Assembly: GCA_037951165.1 (NCBI GenBank) | Contig: JBBDHG010000187.1 | Coordinates: forward strand, 1,433,501-1,497,500 | Direction of reading: 5' to 3' | DNA: 64,000 nt | DNA from: Lophius americanus | Taxonomy: Eukaryota > Chordata > Actinopteri > Lophiiformes > Lophiidae | Part shown: positions 47,693-60,640 of the stretch, piece after piece | Layout: each line of letters begins with the position of its first letter | How positions within the stretch are numbered: position 1 is the stretch's first letter | Notes under the pieces: generated by a model | Database searches by the model: none | What the model was told of the DNA's origin: nothing | Seen by the model: only the letters and a program-made list of their open reading frames with translations | Made by a program: the position numbers and the translations under genes

Positions 47693-49849
47693 TTTGTTAT
47701 TTATTTCACTTTTTGTTACTATTTTTTTTCATAATTATATGTAACGTGTTTTAATTTTTTTTTAACAAAAAATAACTTTAGTGGCCTTGTGTTTGATCAC
47801 GAAGCCAAGTTTAAAGGATTATTCATATTCTTCTCTCTTCCGTGGCGTCTAATTCAATATAGAACTTCCAGTTAATGAGTAATTCACTGTGAGCCAGGCT
47901 CCACGATGGTCTCTGCATAATCTATAGTTTCCATAAACATATTGACGAGCTGGATTCATATCGACTCTGTGCCCGAACATGTTTGTAGTAACCTGTTGTG
48001 AGAATGCAATCACCGTCACAGCTGGCTAGGAGAGAGATTATTTGCGAGTGTGATCATATGATAGCTATTTGTCATGAATGTGACAGTGTTTAAAGTTCCT
48101 GCCTCGCACTCTATAATCAAACCAGCACCCACAGACAAGCAGCCCACACACATACAAACACACACTCACACACACAAATACACGTACATGATGCACACAT
48201 CCTCGCCCAGAAAGTCTCATACTGCTCAGGCTTTTTCTCACTTACTCATACAGGCACACCTTTTCACATAGCCCTAAGCAGTTACCTGCAGCTTTTAATT
48301 GTACGTCCTGTGTCCTTATTCCACCAAACTGCACACACCCACTGTGTCAGTGCTGCCTACTTTGTTACTAATCCCTTTTTGTGGTTGTGTTTCCAGTGAC
48401 TACACCGGGGATTTTACTCCTTACTTCCTTTTGTGTTGTTTTTTTTAGAATCTCAGCATAGTGGCGGTCACAGTCATAGGGATGATAAGACAGTGATGTA
48501 AATAAAGTAAATACCTAGGTATTTCTGATGACTCACACCCCACACACTCACACACACAGACGCATTCCATAAAAGAAACATACATACGAATACACACCTA
48601 CGCACACACGCATACATTCCTCAAGGAGCCAGATGTCCAATGCTTTTGTAATTTTTATACAATCTGACTACTCTGTGACGCCACGCTTTAGTCCGGTCCT
48701 TACAAAGGCTAGCGCCGGGCGCCAAAGCTTCGTCACAAGAATGCGTCCTCTCACAGAGCCCACTCAAATTTTACGGTTAGGTGTCATTTTGTGTGCGTGT
48801 TGTTGGGTTTGCTTTTCCTTTTGTGTAATAATTCCATCTGTGCGTTAAGGAATCAGTTCAACGCGATTGAATAAAACATCAGCTATAACTCTGAATATGT
48901 GTTAGTGGATCATGTGGAGCCTGACGTGCGCCTCCGCTCTCACCCTCAAGTTAACGATGCTTGGTTAGGATGGAGAGGCATCTCTTTGATCGTTTTACTC
49001 TCTGTGCTCAAGCAAAGAAAGACAAACCCAAATGCTTTTGTTCATGGAGACACAAACAATAACACACGAATTCTTAGTAACTGAACCCCCTTTCCCCTCT
49101 AAAGAGGCATCGTCTTTTTCTAACGACGTTGATGAGAGCGTGAATGAAAGCGTTTCTACATGACTAAGTATTCTGCTCTGCGGAGTGTTTCTCTGCCCTC
49201 AGTCACCTGCACTTTATCACTCACAGCTCCTCCGGTTACGACCTGGACCCTCTTAGGGGCCTCTGGGGCCCACGGGCTAAATTAGTTTCAGCAGCAGCAG
49301 GAACTGGAGTTGCAGGCCTCCAGCCTGTCGTTGGATTACAGGACTCTAACCTTTCTCCGTGTCAAGGCCTCCCAGGGCCTTTGAAGTCGCTCAGGCTTTT
49401 CCTTCCTCACGCCACCAGACTCCGAATGATCTATGCCCACCTCTGCCCTTTACCGTCCCCCGTTATATACTCTCACCCTCTTTTTCTTCTATCTCACCGC
49501 TCCTCCTCCCTCTGTCCACCTATCTGCCTGCGGGCTGAGATTCCCCTCCTCTCTTTTACCCTCTGTCTTATTATTGTGGTTTTTTACATGCTGAATCTGT
49601 TTCTTCTCAACTTCTCACATCGTCTTGTATTTCCCTCATTTACTCCTCTTACCTAATTTTCTCTCTTTACCCACTCTTTAGTTCTCTGTTTCATTTTCCT
49701 ACCCCTTTCTTCCCCCCTCCCTCCCTTTGACTTTGTCCACCAGTGGGTTTTTTGCGTGCCTCACACATTCCATTGCGCTGACTGACTGTGTTTACATTTA
49801 CATGCTCTCTTCTCTATGTGGTAACAGAACATAGACTCTGCAAACCCCA
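47693..49849. other. Non-coding stretch
   Basis: CA-rich patches lie at 48,140-48,185 and 48,535-48,615 and a 300-bp C/T-rich tract at 49,440-49,740. A small CpG-richer spot around 48,690-48,745 is too short to be called an island. No gene. Confidence 0.5.
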
Positions 49850-50545
49850 CACTGTAAAAAAGAAATCTGTACAATTTAGGGTAAAATACCGGTAGTTGTG
49901 GTTGCCAGAATTTTAACTGTGAAAATATGGTGTGCTTGCACAAGATATTCCAGTAAGTAACCTTGAAAACATATTATGAATTATGTATTGTAACATTTTG
50001 TTGTTATACACATAATCACAGTAAATTACATTAATTTCAGCCTTTTAACCTAAAAATCAACATTTCTTCACAAATAAATACTGTATTTTTACCATCTTCT
50101 GTCTGTTTAGATTATGGGATGCTGTTACTTAATGGTAAAAGTCGGTTATTTACATTTTCATACCAGGAAAACCTGTAATTTATACAGAATAATACTTTTA
50201 CAGTAATGAAGGTGCTTGTGGCATTATGGCATCGTTTCTTTAATCTTACCAAAAGTGGTAAGTTATTTTCACAGTAAAATTCTGTGTTTTCCATATATTC
50301 TGAACAAAATAAGAACATTATCTATTATGTATTATTTTATATTTTACTGTTGATATCTGACAATCTTTTTCAGTTAAAGTTTTTTTTAAAAATTTGCAAT
50401 TTACTATAATCTTATGTAATTAACTGTAACTTTAAACAGGTTGGCATTATATGTTTTTTAAAGGGTAATTTATTGTAATGTCTATTACATGTTTTCTGGC
50501 AGCCACAGCTGCCGGCACATTACCGTACATTTTCTGATTTATTTC
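49850..50545. mobile_element. Non-autonomous DNA-transposon-like repeat with inverted ends
   Basis: It starts CACTGTAAAAAAGAAATCTG and soon reads GGTAGTTGTGGTTGCCAGAA. Near the right end it reads TTCTGGCAGCCACAGCTGCC, GGCACATTACCGTACATTTT. The reverse complement of the right end aligns with the left end over about 45 bp (TGTAC...GGTA...CCGGYAGYTGTGGYTGCCAGAA). The interior is AT-rich, with many TTTACTGT/ACAGTAAAA-type words. I recognise it as a very common fish repeat ('ggttgccagaattttactgtaaa'). There is no transposase frame, so it is a MITE-like element; the superfamily is not assigned. Confidence 0.7.
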
Positions 50546-51589
50546 TTTTCTTCAAGTGCACAGCACAGATGCAGACAAAGATGCCCCCCTTCATCTTCCT
50601 CTCTCTCCAAGGACAATAAATTCAAGTAATCCCAGAATGCAATTAATAGAAAATTAAGAAAAATAGATAGTAATTCATCATTATAACTAACATGCAATAC
50701 AAACGTTCCATGTTTTACATATTAGCTTTCACACCCCTTGACTTTTTCTCCACTAATTATACTTGCACGTCTCAGCCTGTTCTCTAAAGGTGGACATTTT
50801 TCATCAACGTGCTAGGGATGGCAGGATAGTTGAGAGTTCAAATGGAACTCAAACACATTAGAGTACATTATGCCAGCAGAGGTTACGGAGCAAAGTCAAG
50901 AGCTGACTAACTGTAATAGCACCCTTAATCATATACCACCTGATCTGGGGGAGGTGCAGCCCAGATTCATTGAAAAATAAATGCAGCTGAGAGGATTTTT
51001 TTATAGATCCAGCAGCTAGAGGACAATATGTAGCTGCGCAGGATATGTTTATTTGATTAGACAGAGTAAGAGGGAGAATAAGGTAGTGTGGGCGGGGGGC
51101 GGGACGGAACAAGACAAAGAGCAGCGACATGAGTTGAGAGTGAGGGAGAAGTAAAGATGGGGAGAGCAGCAGGGAACATTAACAGTTGATCTATCAGAAG
51201 GTCACCATCAAGGTTCTTTTTTTTTACATCACATATGTGTCATCTGTGCCTTGCCCACCAAAATGGAGTCAAATGTCACAGTCTATAGCCTCTATTGTGT
51301 AACGCTACACCGGCACATCTACACATGCTTGTTTGATCCGTCACACAAGAGGTCCCCATCCCATTCGCCTCCTCTCCATAAACCATCCATATTAGTTTAT
51401 TTCTTCTACTAGATAACATATTCTTCTGTATGTGTGCATGTACTAATCGCTGTTTTTCCCTGCATTTAATGAGAGTACGCGCTTCATTATCCTGTGACTT
51501 GTAGGCACTGGTCTACATTTACTCTTTATTCACATGTTTATTATCATGTTCAATATTTCTTATATTACTTTACTCCACAGTATTATTTG
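50546..51589. other. Non-coding stretch
   Basis: Includes the G-rich GGGCGGGGGGCGGG at 51,090. No gene recognised. Confidence 0.45.
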
Positions 51590-52040
51590 CATCTGGATCT
51601 GCCGCAGCCCCTTCGTGTTAACGCGATAACCCAGAAAAGTATTTCATGGATGATTTTCAAATTTTACATAGATCTTTGTGTGAGGAAGAACTGGAATGAT
51701 TAGGGGAAACGTCGGTTGTATACTTCTGACACTAGGTGAAACTTTATCTCCAAAACGTTTTGGGCCATTATTTCACAATTGTTAGTCTGAGTTATTCCAA
51801 TTTTCTGCAATTTTCTGAATTGTATCAAAAGGATCTATCTTATATCATATTTTACTCTAATGGTTCATTCTGTATTTTACCCACCAGGGGGAGCTTTATT
51901 TTACGAAAAACGGACACGGTTTTTCGGACGCAAGTTCACATTTAATTTAAGGACTTCAATCAGGAGGATTGCATGTACAACACAGGGGATTTGGGACTCT
52001 TCGGGGACATACCCTTGCTGACGGGGTAAGAAGCGTAGGC
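51590..52040 (+). mobile_element. Dispersed repeat family A, copy 6
   Basis: CTGCCGCAGCCCCTTCGTGT and TAACGCGATAACCCAGAAAA, then GAGGAAGAACTGGAATGATT, GACACTAGGTGAAAC, a CACCAGGGGGAGCTTTATTT core, TTTAATTTAAGGACTTCAAT, and TACCCTTGCTGACGGGG at the end. It parallels the 18.4-kb copy from the 'aacgcgataactcaaaaa' part onward. Confidence 0.7.
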
Positions 52041-54712
52041 CTAATTAAACTTTGAATCTGGACAAATGGACGGACTGTAGAATTCTTTTCTACCTTATTT
52101 TTGTCAATTACACCCAGAGAACATTACCATTAGTGACAATTAAGTCGCAGTTTCCCGTCAATAATTTTCACTTTGGGATTTATAAAGTGTTATCTTTACA
52201 TCACTTGTCTGGGTGGAAGGATGAGGGTAAGTACGAAGATGGTCATCATCACATTTAATCTATATCCTGAAGAAAAGAAACTATCAAACTAATAGTGATG
52301 ATTATAAATCTCAAGGGTAGGATTTCATGCATCATGCGTCATATTATTGTGATCATGAGGGTCGAACTACATGGGCATATTTTTTAAAGGTGTGACGAGC
52401 CCCACTCTGGAAACTGAGCCGCCTCGTTGGAGGTTTTTGTTCTCTGTGAGTGTCTGTGAGTGCCGTCAACTTAGACTAACTATTCTATTATTTGTGGTTC
52501 TGCTCCATTGTGGACAAGCTGTAGGTGTTCGATGGTATGACACAATAACAGTTGGCTTCATCTTTAACCTACTATTGCCTTTACCGACACTTAAAGTTAG
52601 GGCCAGAGAAACGAAATAAAACTCAAAACCAGGGTGATGTTATAGATAGATGTGACCAGTTTAGGATTCCTCCCAGTCGGCAGTGTTTCATCTGATGTCT
52701 CTCCCTCCCTGAACAATCCTCTCCAGTATCTGCAGTCCTATCCCACATACATATGTGTGTATGTGCTGACATGACCGTCCGCCAGGTCACAGTTAATTGC
52801 CAGGTGGATTATCTGGTGTTTCACATGGATGAAAACAACCGGGCTCCCAAGCCTTTCAACTTTCCCATCACACACGCCTCCACTTCCAGGAGGCACAGTG
52901 GTGCACCCACCTCTTCCCCAAGATTCCATGCATGAAAGCCGACATGGATGCCAATGTTTCTGGGGCTGCCCAACAAGGAGTTAACACCTCAGATGGACAA
53001 ACATAGTGGAGGGAGGAGTGGGAGGAGAAGGAAGAGGATGGTGTAGAAAAGGAGTGGCTGGCAGAAGGCGCAAAGGTGGTGAGCTCAGGGCTGTGGAATC
53101 AGGAACTCTTTGCTCTTTACTCTGTTACGCCCCTGCGCTACTGCCACCGCAGCTCCCACTCCTCCACCCATGCTCTCCAAACGTGCGACCTCTGCTCCGG
53201 TCTCGCTGGAATGCTGCTTCACCCCCACCCACCCCTTCAGCATTTCCCACCCCTCCTTCACTCGCAAAATAGGGAAAAATAAAGGGATGTAGCATCGCTT
53301 CTTACAAGCTGTGGCTTTGTGTGCTCGGAAGTCTGCATGTGAATATGAATCACGTTTGTGTGAAAGGTCGGTGGAAAAACTTCTCATCAGAGGAATCTAC
53401 CTTGTGTGATGTCTTGGTGTACTTGAGTAGAAGTGGCACTCACTGACTAAAAATATCTCTCCAAGCAGCAGCAGGAATGTCTGATTCCACATGAGGCTCC
53501 ATTAAAATCCACAGATTCAGAAGTGCAGACCTCAGGCTGATTCCAGTGAGGATCATTTCTGCCTCTAGAGCTGGAGTTTGTACTTATTGTAACCAGGAAG
53601 AAAAGAAAATCACACAGTGTCCTAGTTTAAACAGATTCCAGTAAAAGCAATTTGTGTAAATTTGTGTCTGGGGAAAATGGCCTCAGTGTGGGCGTTCCTC
53701 AAATCAACAAGAGATGTTATGGCACTCCAGTCTATTGTTTTTTAATATCTGAGTCATGCATGTGTCTTCTTTGAGGCTCAGGAAGGAGAGACAATGCATC
53801 CCTCATTCTTCTTCTGCTCTTAGCACCACGAGCACAAACATGAGTCAGGTCAAATTGACCATCTCTCTGAGAGAAGACACTCCTGCTATGGCTGGCGTGA
53901 ACTCATCAATGTATTTGTCACTATCTATCTTTGGTGCAAACAGAACATAAACACTGTTTGTCTCCTCTTCCACAATATGACTCACAGTGAATGAATAAAG
54001 GCCTTGTGTTTATAATGGCAGATCCGTTCCATTTGGCTTTTTATGTGGGGCAGGAACAGTTTTCTGATAAAATTAATAATAAAAAAAACAAGATCTGATG
54101 GAGAAGCTTATTAATCAAATATGCTTTTCCTTCAAGGCTTTCTTCCATAGCTGGGTCAACAGCAGGGAAAAGATGGGGGTAGAGGGGGAGAATGAAAAAG
54201 GGCCGTAGCTGGCACATTTGTCATCCATTTGGGGAGGGAAGGGAAGGGATGGCTTTCTGCTTACCTGTGCATCGTCAGCCCAGGAGGGGCGGCGAGGACA
54301 TTTGTCAAGGAGTCGGGAGTAAATAGTGAGGAAACAAACCACCATCTGTCTGCCCCCCATTGATTTTCACATGAAAAGCAAATGCATCCATTCTGTGTGC
54401 GCTACCTCCCAGCCCTCTCTGTCTGTTTGGCGGTCACAGAGTTGAAGTTTACCTTTCGACATCATGTCCCTTTGATAATCCGTATAAAGAACTGAACATC
54501 TAGCGTGATGGCTCCCCTTTGTGAGGTGCCCGGTCGAGAAGAGGAAAACAACACGACGGGCTAAGTACGAGTCACCACATAGAGAGTTGGTGTTGCCAGA
54601 ACGGCGGCACTTTGGCGAGGTTAGCAGATTGCATGTCTGCATCGGCTCTTTTCTTTTTAACAATAACACAGGGATGAAGTGACGTGTTCATAACTGACCT
54701 CAGCACAGGGCG
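52041..54712. other. Non-coding stretch
   Basis: GA-rich at 53,005-53,060 and CT-rich at 53,150-53,260. Several frames of 60-100 codons; none recognisable. Confidence 0.45.
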
Positions 54713-54889
54713 ATGACAATGGGGGTCAACGATCCAGCCAAACGCATCCTGCACTTTTGTGGCACCTTTGAAAATGCTACATTGTCCTTTGATCTCCTCC
54801 GGCGTGCACTTCAAAGAGAAGACGTCCGTTCACATCTGCAATATGTCACTAAGGTGTGGCGAGGTAGGCATTGGAATAAAAGGCGGTAA
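54713..54889 (+). other. 58-codon open frame, unconfirmed
   Basis: Starts ATGACAATG and ends at TAA (54,887-54,889). The translation begins MTMGVNDPAKRILHFCGTFE and is compositionally more protein-like than other frames in the window, with few simple repeats. It is preceded by CTCAGCACAGGG (weak acceptor) and contains CGAG|GTAGGC (possible donor). An antisense 80-codon frame overlaps it. No family recognised. A frame of this length is expected by chance, so I list it only as a candidate. Confidence 0.15.
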
Positions 54890-57036
54890 GAGCGAGATGC
54901 AGTGAGAGATCTTAAGAGAGAGAGAGCTTTAATGTCTTGTGTCACCACCACCTGCCTCCTCTTATGACATGTCCCCATGTTCCACCCACTGAGTTTCCAA
55001 TCCTCTATTCTGCCCTTGAACGACGGTGATTCAACCAACAAATCTAATCCCTAATGTGTCGAACGGATAAATTCCTTTCACTGCCACCATGTAAATATTT
55101 ATCTCTAATGAGGATCATTCACAGAATTAACACTAAGGGGCGTGACGACTTTTGATGAAGCCTCATGAAGGTTTGTGGGAAGATAACTTAACAGGTGCTC
55201 TCCGCGTGAATCATCTTTCATATTTGACTTTGATCGTTTTGGCATTTATCTACAGACACTTTAGATATACAGCTGATGCAACCAAAATGTCATCCCTCTT
55301 TTTGTGCAGCCGCTGGAGAGAGGGCATTTTCATTTAGGGGCAGAATTTGAAGCAGCCCTAACCTTTTATCAACAATGCCGCCACTTCACGGCGTGGAATT
55401 CCTCACTCAGTGAGAGGCGTACCGGGGCACCTGCTTTCATCACCGCTTAGGTCCACTGAGAAAGTCTGCAAAGGAGAGGAAAAGGACGAACAGAGGCCTC
55501 AGCAACTTGTTGACAAGGCTCTGGTGGCAAAAAACAAAATGAAACAAGCGCCTCAGGTCTTGGGATTTCATGTGACGCAAACAGGTTTTCATTGTGGGGA
55601 CGATAACAAAACATCTCACCCACGCAGAGCCACACGTGCGCACGCACAATGTACAGTATTGTGTTGAACAAACAGCGGTAATGATGGAGGTCCTGACTCA
55701 TCACACCCTTCCATTAGATAATCAAATGTTTGAGCCTTGACTTGGACGTGCACGTAAGCATCACTGTGTGCATGTGTCCCTGTCTATCATCACCCGTTCG
55801 GTAAAAAGGCAGGATTGAAAAGAGTGGAGAACCTTCAACCATTTGGTTCCCCTCACATGGCCTCCTCTCTATCACGGACCCGCATGATGTGTCATCGCTG
55901 GCTTTTGTCATTGCATTCCGGTCCCTGTCCTCACGTTATCTAATTACCTCACAAGCAAGAGTGTTATCACAAAAGCTGTTATTATTGCTGCATTTTAACA
56001 TTTCTTAACCTCCCTCATCTTTTTACTTCTTTCTTCATTCGGCCCCGAAGCCCCTCCTCTCTCTTTATATCCCCCATCTCTGCCTCTAACAGCCCCCTCT
56101 TCCCCTCCCTCTCCCTGCATTCCTTGGTGAGTGGGTGGAAAGTTCAATAGGGATGTGGGATCCCAGAAGGGCACGGGGTTTGCCTCTTACCAGAGCACAA
56201 TATGTGTGTTAAGCAGGGACTTATTATTAGGCGGTACCATCTGCAGCGCTGAAAGGTCCAAAATGTGTATTGTCCTAATCAAGAGGATTGCAATATTTTA
56301 AACCAAACCATATTAAGAATGTATTCATTGTAGCATCGTCAGAGCTGGAACGCTAGACTCCTTAAAGTGTTGTGCTTCACCTTCATCAGCTAGTCTGAGC
56401 TGTTCTACCCCTCTTCCAGACAGTGACAGGGTCTGACAATTAATGGGAGAAGGACATCTGCTGGATACGTCTAGAGTCTGCAGGCCTCTTCCTTATCTCC
56501 GAAGACGATCGTCCACCAGCTTGTTACCTAGATTCTCAGTTTGATAGTAGGGTACGTTGAAGTTTATATATGAGGTTATATTGATCCTGTAGATCTGCTG
56601 TAATTGAACAGAGTTAACAGACAGCTCATAGATCTTTAATCTCTTGATGCTTTTGTCCCGGTTACACTTGATTGAAGGATTGGGCAGTGCAGGCAAGTCA
56701 TTTACAGTAACTTGCGTAAACTTGCTACGGTGACAAACCCATTATCACTTTATTAACTCCATTCCTCACCCTTATGTCACCCTGTGTACCTTTGGTCTTA
56801 TCTTATCTCTGTTATACTGCAAGCAAACAAACTGATTCTAGACGCAGCTCTGGTCCGTGGGCTGAGAGTGTAGGAGACTCACAGGAAGAGGTGGGCGACC
56901 AACAAACTGTATTTCCTTTTCCTGTCTATGTCCTCCCTGCCTGCCTGTCCCCTGGCTATTAATGTAACTCTGAGCTACCCACCACACACCCACATGGCCA
57001 CTGGGAGCTGTTGGGCGCTAGGAATTGCAGACTTGC
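54890..57036. other. Non-coding stretch
   Basis: C/T-rich at 56,030-56,125. No gene or dispersed repeat recognised. Confidence 0.45.
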
Positions 57037-57218
57037 ACAAACATACATGCACTAACTTACATGCACACACATACATGCACACACATGCGTGCACACACAT
57101 GCATGCACAAACTTACAAGCACACACATACAAGCACACACATACATGCACACACATACATGCACACACAGACACGCACACACATTCATGCACACACATAC
57201 ATGCACACACATACATTC
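57037..57218. repeat. 14-bp minisatellite, 13 tandem units
   Basis: Consensus ACACACATACATGC. Thirteen consecutive 14-bp units tile the interval exactly, with variants such as ACACACATGCGTGC, ACAAACTTACAAGC and ACACACAGACACGC. Since 14 is not a multiple of three, all three forward frames and the reverse frame stay open, which explains several TH/MH-rich frames here. Confidence 0.97.
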
Positions 57219-59731
57219 ATTCCCAACAGAAGATGCCATGTGGCCTCGGTGTAAATAACTTAACAAGCTGGCAGTTTGTAAAAAGAAACAAAGTTTTCAG
57301 TATGTATTCTCATGGCTGCATCACATATCCACCCATTAGCACATAAGCTTTTCCCTCCTACCTTGCTGCTGCATAAACAGCAGACAGCAGGGTGCAATTT
57401 AATAGGTGTCCATCACTTAATCACAACGTCTATCACAGCCAATGAGGGGTTTTATATGTACAGTAAGGATGCACAGTAGGAAAATAACAACAGCATGATA
57501 ACAAGGTTCCCTATTCTTTAAGTAGCTGCATCAGCCCCTGCACACAGGCACGTGGACAACACACACACACATACATAGGCACACAAATTACAGATAAACC
57601 ATTACTGTGCAGAGTTAAGGAAATGATTGTCATATCTATTTGCTTTTTTCACTCCCTCCTACAAATAGACCTAATTTTTTTGAAAGTGGGCTCAAAAGTG
57701 GGCTGACAAATTTATCACTTCAACTGGGCACTCTCAATCTCTTCTTCTCATTGTTCGATTTACCCCTTACACACGTGGCACAACCTACACACCTGCACGA
57801 ACAAACACGCACACACACACTTTCCCCATGATCCATGTTCCCACTGCAGCCCTTATCTCCTCCCCCTGGTCACCCAGCTCATCTTTGAGAACAGAGAGAA
57901 CACACACTGACATGAATCACAGTGAATCATGCTGCCCAAATAGCACCCAAAGAGAGGTGTTGCATTTAACCAGGACACAGACTATTTATAATGGCCTGGG
58001 CGTGCACCATCTCATTATAGGCCAAGGAGGATGCTGACAATGGACGCGTAGATGAGGGGATAGCAGCTACTTTTAAATGTCACCAGCAATGTATCTTCTT
58101 ATCTACAGGCTGTTGCTGTGGCAGGTTTGTTTTAATGCAGTATTAGAGCAGGGTGAATGGATTGGAATGGAGGGGAGATAAAAGATATTTTACAAGACAC
58201 AATGTTTTGCAGAAGAGGGGGCACAGACTCTTCATCAGCACATGGGAATATAGATTTTTTGATTTTTTGATTTAGTCAGTCCCGCAGTAGAGGGCTCTGG
58301 CATTTCCCTGCTTAGAGGGAAGTTTGCTAATCTGACTAATAATGATTAGACACTATCATATATTGTGTATTAGCGCGTATATAAGTCTATTGCTGCAGAT
58401 GTGAGTTTCCTAGAAAAGATACAAACATAACAACAGAGCGTGTATTCCCCAAGCAGACCTCTGTCTAATAAGATTGTTAATTAGGAGAACAAGTTGCTTG
58501 AAAATAAACAAACATAATTATCATATCAAATACATTAGCTGTTTCCGGGGATGATAGAGTAATTTGACAAACACTTTGTTTTCCCATTTTGTCTCGGCTT
58601 ATTCTTTCTCCCTACATGCCAATCAAGCTCATCGCACAACAGAATTGGGAAGCGCAGGCTTATCAATCTTTGGCAAAAATAACCCTCAAATTGCACTGAT
58701 CCTGAATGCAACAATGCACTCAACCCCGTCCTCAAGATTGCCAGCTATGGCAGGACCGAGACACACACTTGAAGAGAAACAGCTCGGAGAAGCAATCAGC
58801 TCCTGAACAATTACCTCCAGTGAATCAATTGCACATTGATTGAAGGTTGTCAGACACCTAAGTAGAATCTGTAGATCCTCAACAAGCAGGTTACACGTCT
58901 ACACAGATCTGTGCGCGTCGGCTAAGAAATCAGGAAAACAAGGTATGATGGGAGATGATTTGAAAAAACAACACCCTGACAGTCCGTCTATCTTACTTTC
59001 TATTATAAGAGAAAGAGGAGAAGAAATGAAAAGTGATTTAATTATCAGTCAACATGTAGCCTCATGCTGCATGGTTTTACCCAACCAGCCGTTGTCATGG
59101 TAGCAACTTCTCATGTCATCTGAGTCTCACCTTGAAAGAAGAGACCTGCGGGACATGAGCCCTTCCCACAGGGAGCACAAGGGGTGTAGTGGAAGTGTGT
59201 ATGCCCTGCGAGGAGCTGGGGACACAGCCACAATACCTGCGTTAGTGTTTGAGTGCAGGTGTGTGTTAATGCGTATGAAAAGCAAAGGCGTTCTCCTCAG
59301 GACCACGCCATCACCCCACGGACGACCACCACAGCAGCAGCAAGAGGAAACCAGCAGCTGCTGCTCCAGCTGAAAACGGCACTTAACTGGGCGGCCCGCC
59401 AAGAGGGACGGCTCCTGTTAGTCCTCCGATCAAGGAGTCAAATTCAGTGTTTGGTTCAATGATGGAGGAAGCCATGGCCTTAAGGGCATCAGCACAGTGT
59501 CTCTATTTCTAAAAATCTTTATCATGAAGACACGGCTACACTGTACTACTAATCTATGATTAAATTATTAAAACACAAGAAATATCTCAGCACTGGACGC
59601 ACAAAAGTAGTTTATTTTCTTTGGCAGTGTTATTGTGCATCAACAAAACAGATAGTTCTGACAGGAAGTGACTCTGTGAATGAATTGTAGTGGTTTAAAT
59701 GGCCATGGCCTCTTGGGTGTTTGCATATTTC
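57219..59731. other. Non-coding stretch
   Basis: CAG-rich at 59,330-59,370. No recognised gene. Frames of 60-91 codons have no domain. Confidence 0.45.
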
Positions 59732-59752
59732 TGTGTGTGTGTGTGTGTGTGT
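59732..59752. repeat. (TG)n microsatellite
   Basis: About ten TG units, 20 bp before the GATA/GACA array. Confidence 0.93.
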
Positions 59753-59773
59753 TGTTTTTATTTGCCCTTCCTC

Positions 59774-59849
59774 ATAGATAGATAGATAGATAGATAAATA
59801 GATAGACATACAGACAGACAGACAGACAGATAGATAGATAGATAGATAG
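59774..59849. repeat. Compound (GATA)n-(GACA)n-(GATA)n array
   Basis: Five GATA-type units (one AATA variant), then CATACAGACAGACAGACAGA, then about six GATA units. GATA/GACA arrays are the class first described as Bkm satellite, known to accumulate on sex chromosomes of some reptiles and fishes. Here it is a single short array. The SIYLS-rich minus frames are its translation. Confidence 0.97.
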
Positions 59850-60092
59850 GGTACATGGGTAGACAGGGTTGGAGGAAGGCAGCGTTGACAGAATTGTTTC
59901 CCTGCTCTGTCTGGAACAGAATGTCCTCTTTGTATAAACGCCTGTCTCAATGGATGACAGCAAACCAACCACCTGCTTGCAGCCACCCAGAACATACCTG
60001 CTGAATATAGCGAGGTTGGTGTCCTGTCTGATCAGAGGCAGACACGTCTTTCCAAAGCAAATGGAACGAAGAGTATGCAGATGAACATTTAG

Positions 60093-60150
60093 TGTGTATG
60101 GGTGTGATGGGTGTGTGCATGTGTGTGTGCGTGGTTGTGGGTGTGTGTCA
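60093..60150. repeat. GT-rich imperfect repeat
   Basis: GTGTGTATGGGTGTGATGGG followed by further GTGTG runs. An interrupted (GT)n. Confidence 0.75.
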
Positions 60151-60349
60151 GATGGCCCCAAAAACATAAAATCACCTTCAACATAATCAAATAAAGATCC
60201 ATCTGAAATTCAGTTAGAAAGACGATCCTCTCACACACCTATGCCACAGCAATGCTCACACCACCATTATCCTAACCTTAAGCAAATGCTCTCTCTTAAT
60301 AATCTGCTCCAAGATCTGGTGCATCAATTCATATCAGTTGCAGTTATTC

Positions 60350-60640
60350 AGGTAGCCTCATCCATCCATCCCGTCACTGTCTCACCTGCATTCTGAGCCC
60401 ATCACCATCAGCTGTTGGCTTTAAATATTTCTCTCTCCATTAATCTAGTTCTCCTGACTCCCAATCTCCACCTAGTCCTCGAAAACGAATCAACGTCTTC
60501 ATTCATCAGCTTCAGCAGAGTCATCAGCCACCACAACCAGTATCAAGACTCCAAGGGGGGATATCATCGGTTGTAAATAATCATTAACTTCTCTTCATTC
60601 TTTGTCTTCTCTGATTGAAATGAGTCTATGTATCCATCAA
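60350..60640 (+). mobile_element. Dispersed repeat family C, copy 2
   Basis: TCTCTCCATTAATCTAGTTC, then AGCTTCAGCAGAGTCATCAG, CCACCACAACCAGTATCAAG and ACTCCAAGGGGGGATATC, followed by TAAATAATCATTAACTTC and TTCTCTGATTGAAATGAG. It matches copy 3 (TCTCTCCATTCATCTAGCTC) upstream and downstream. Confidence 0.6.

Noticed and set aside
51080..51110. G-quadruplex candidate GGGCGGGGGGCGGG
   Set aside because: Only three separate G runs, so it does not meet the usual four-run definition.
54267..54360. Minus-strand segment ending in CACAG|GTAAGC
   Set aside because: The donor-like site is good, but the upstream AGs lack a pyrimidine tract and the translation is not recognisable.
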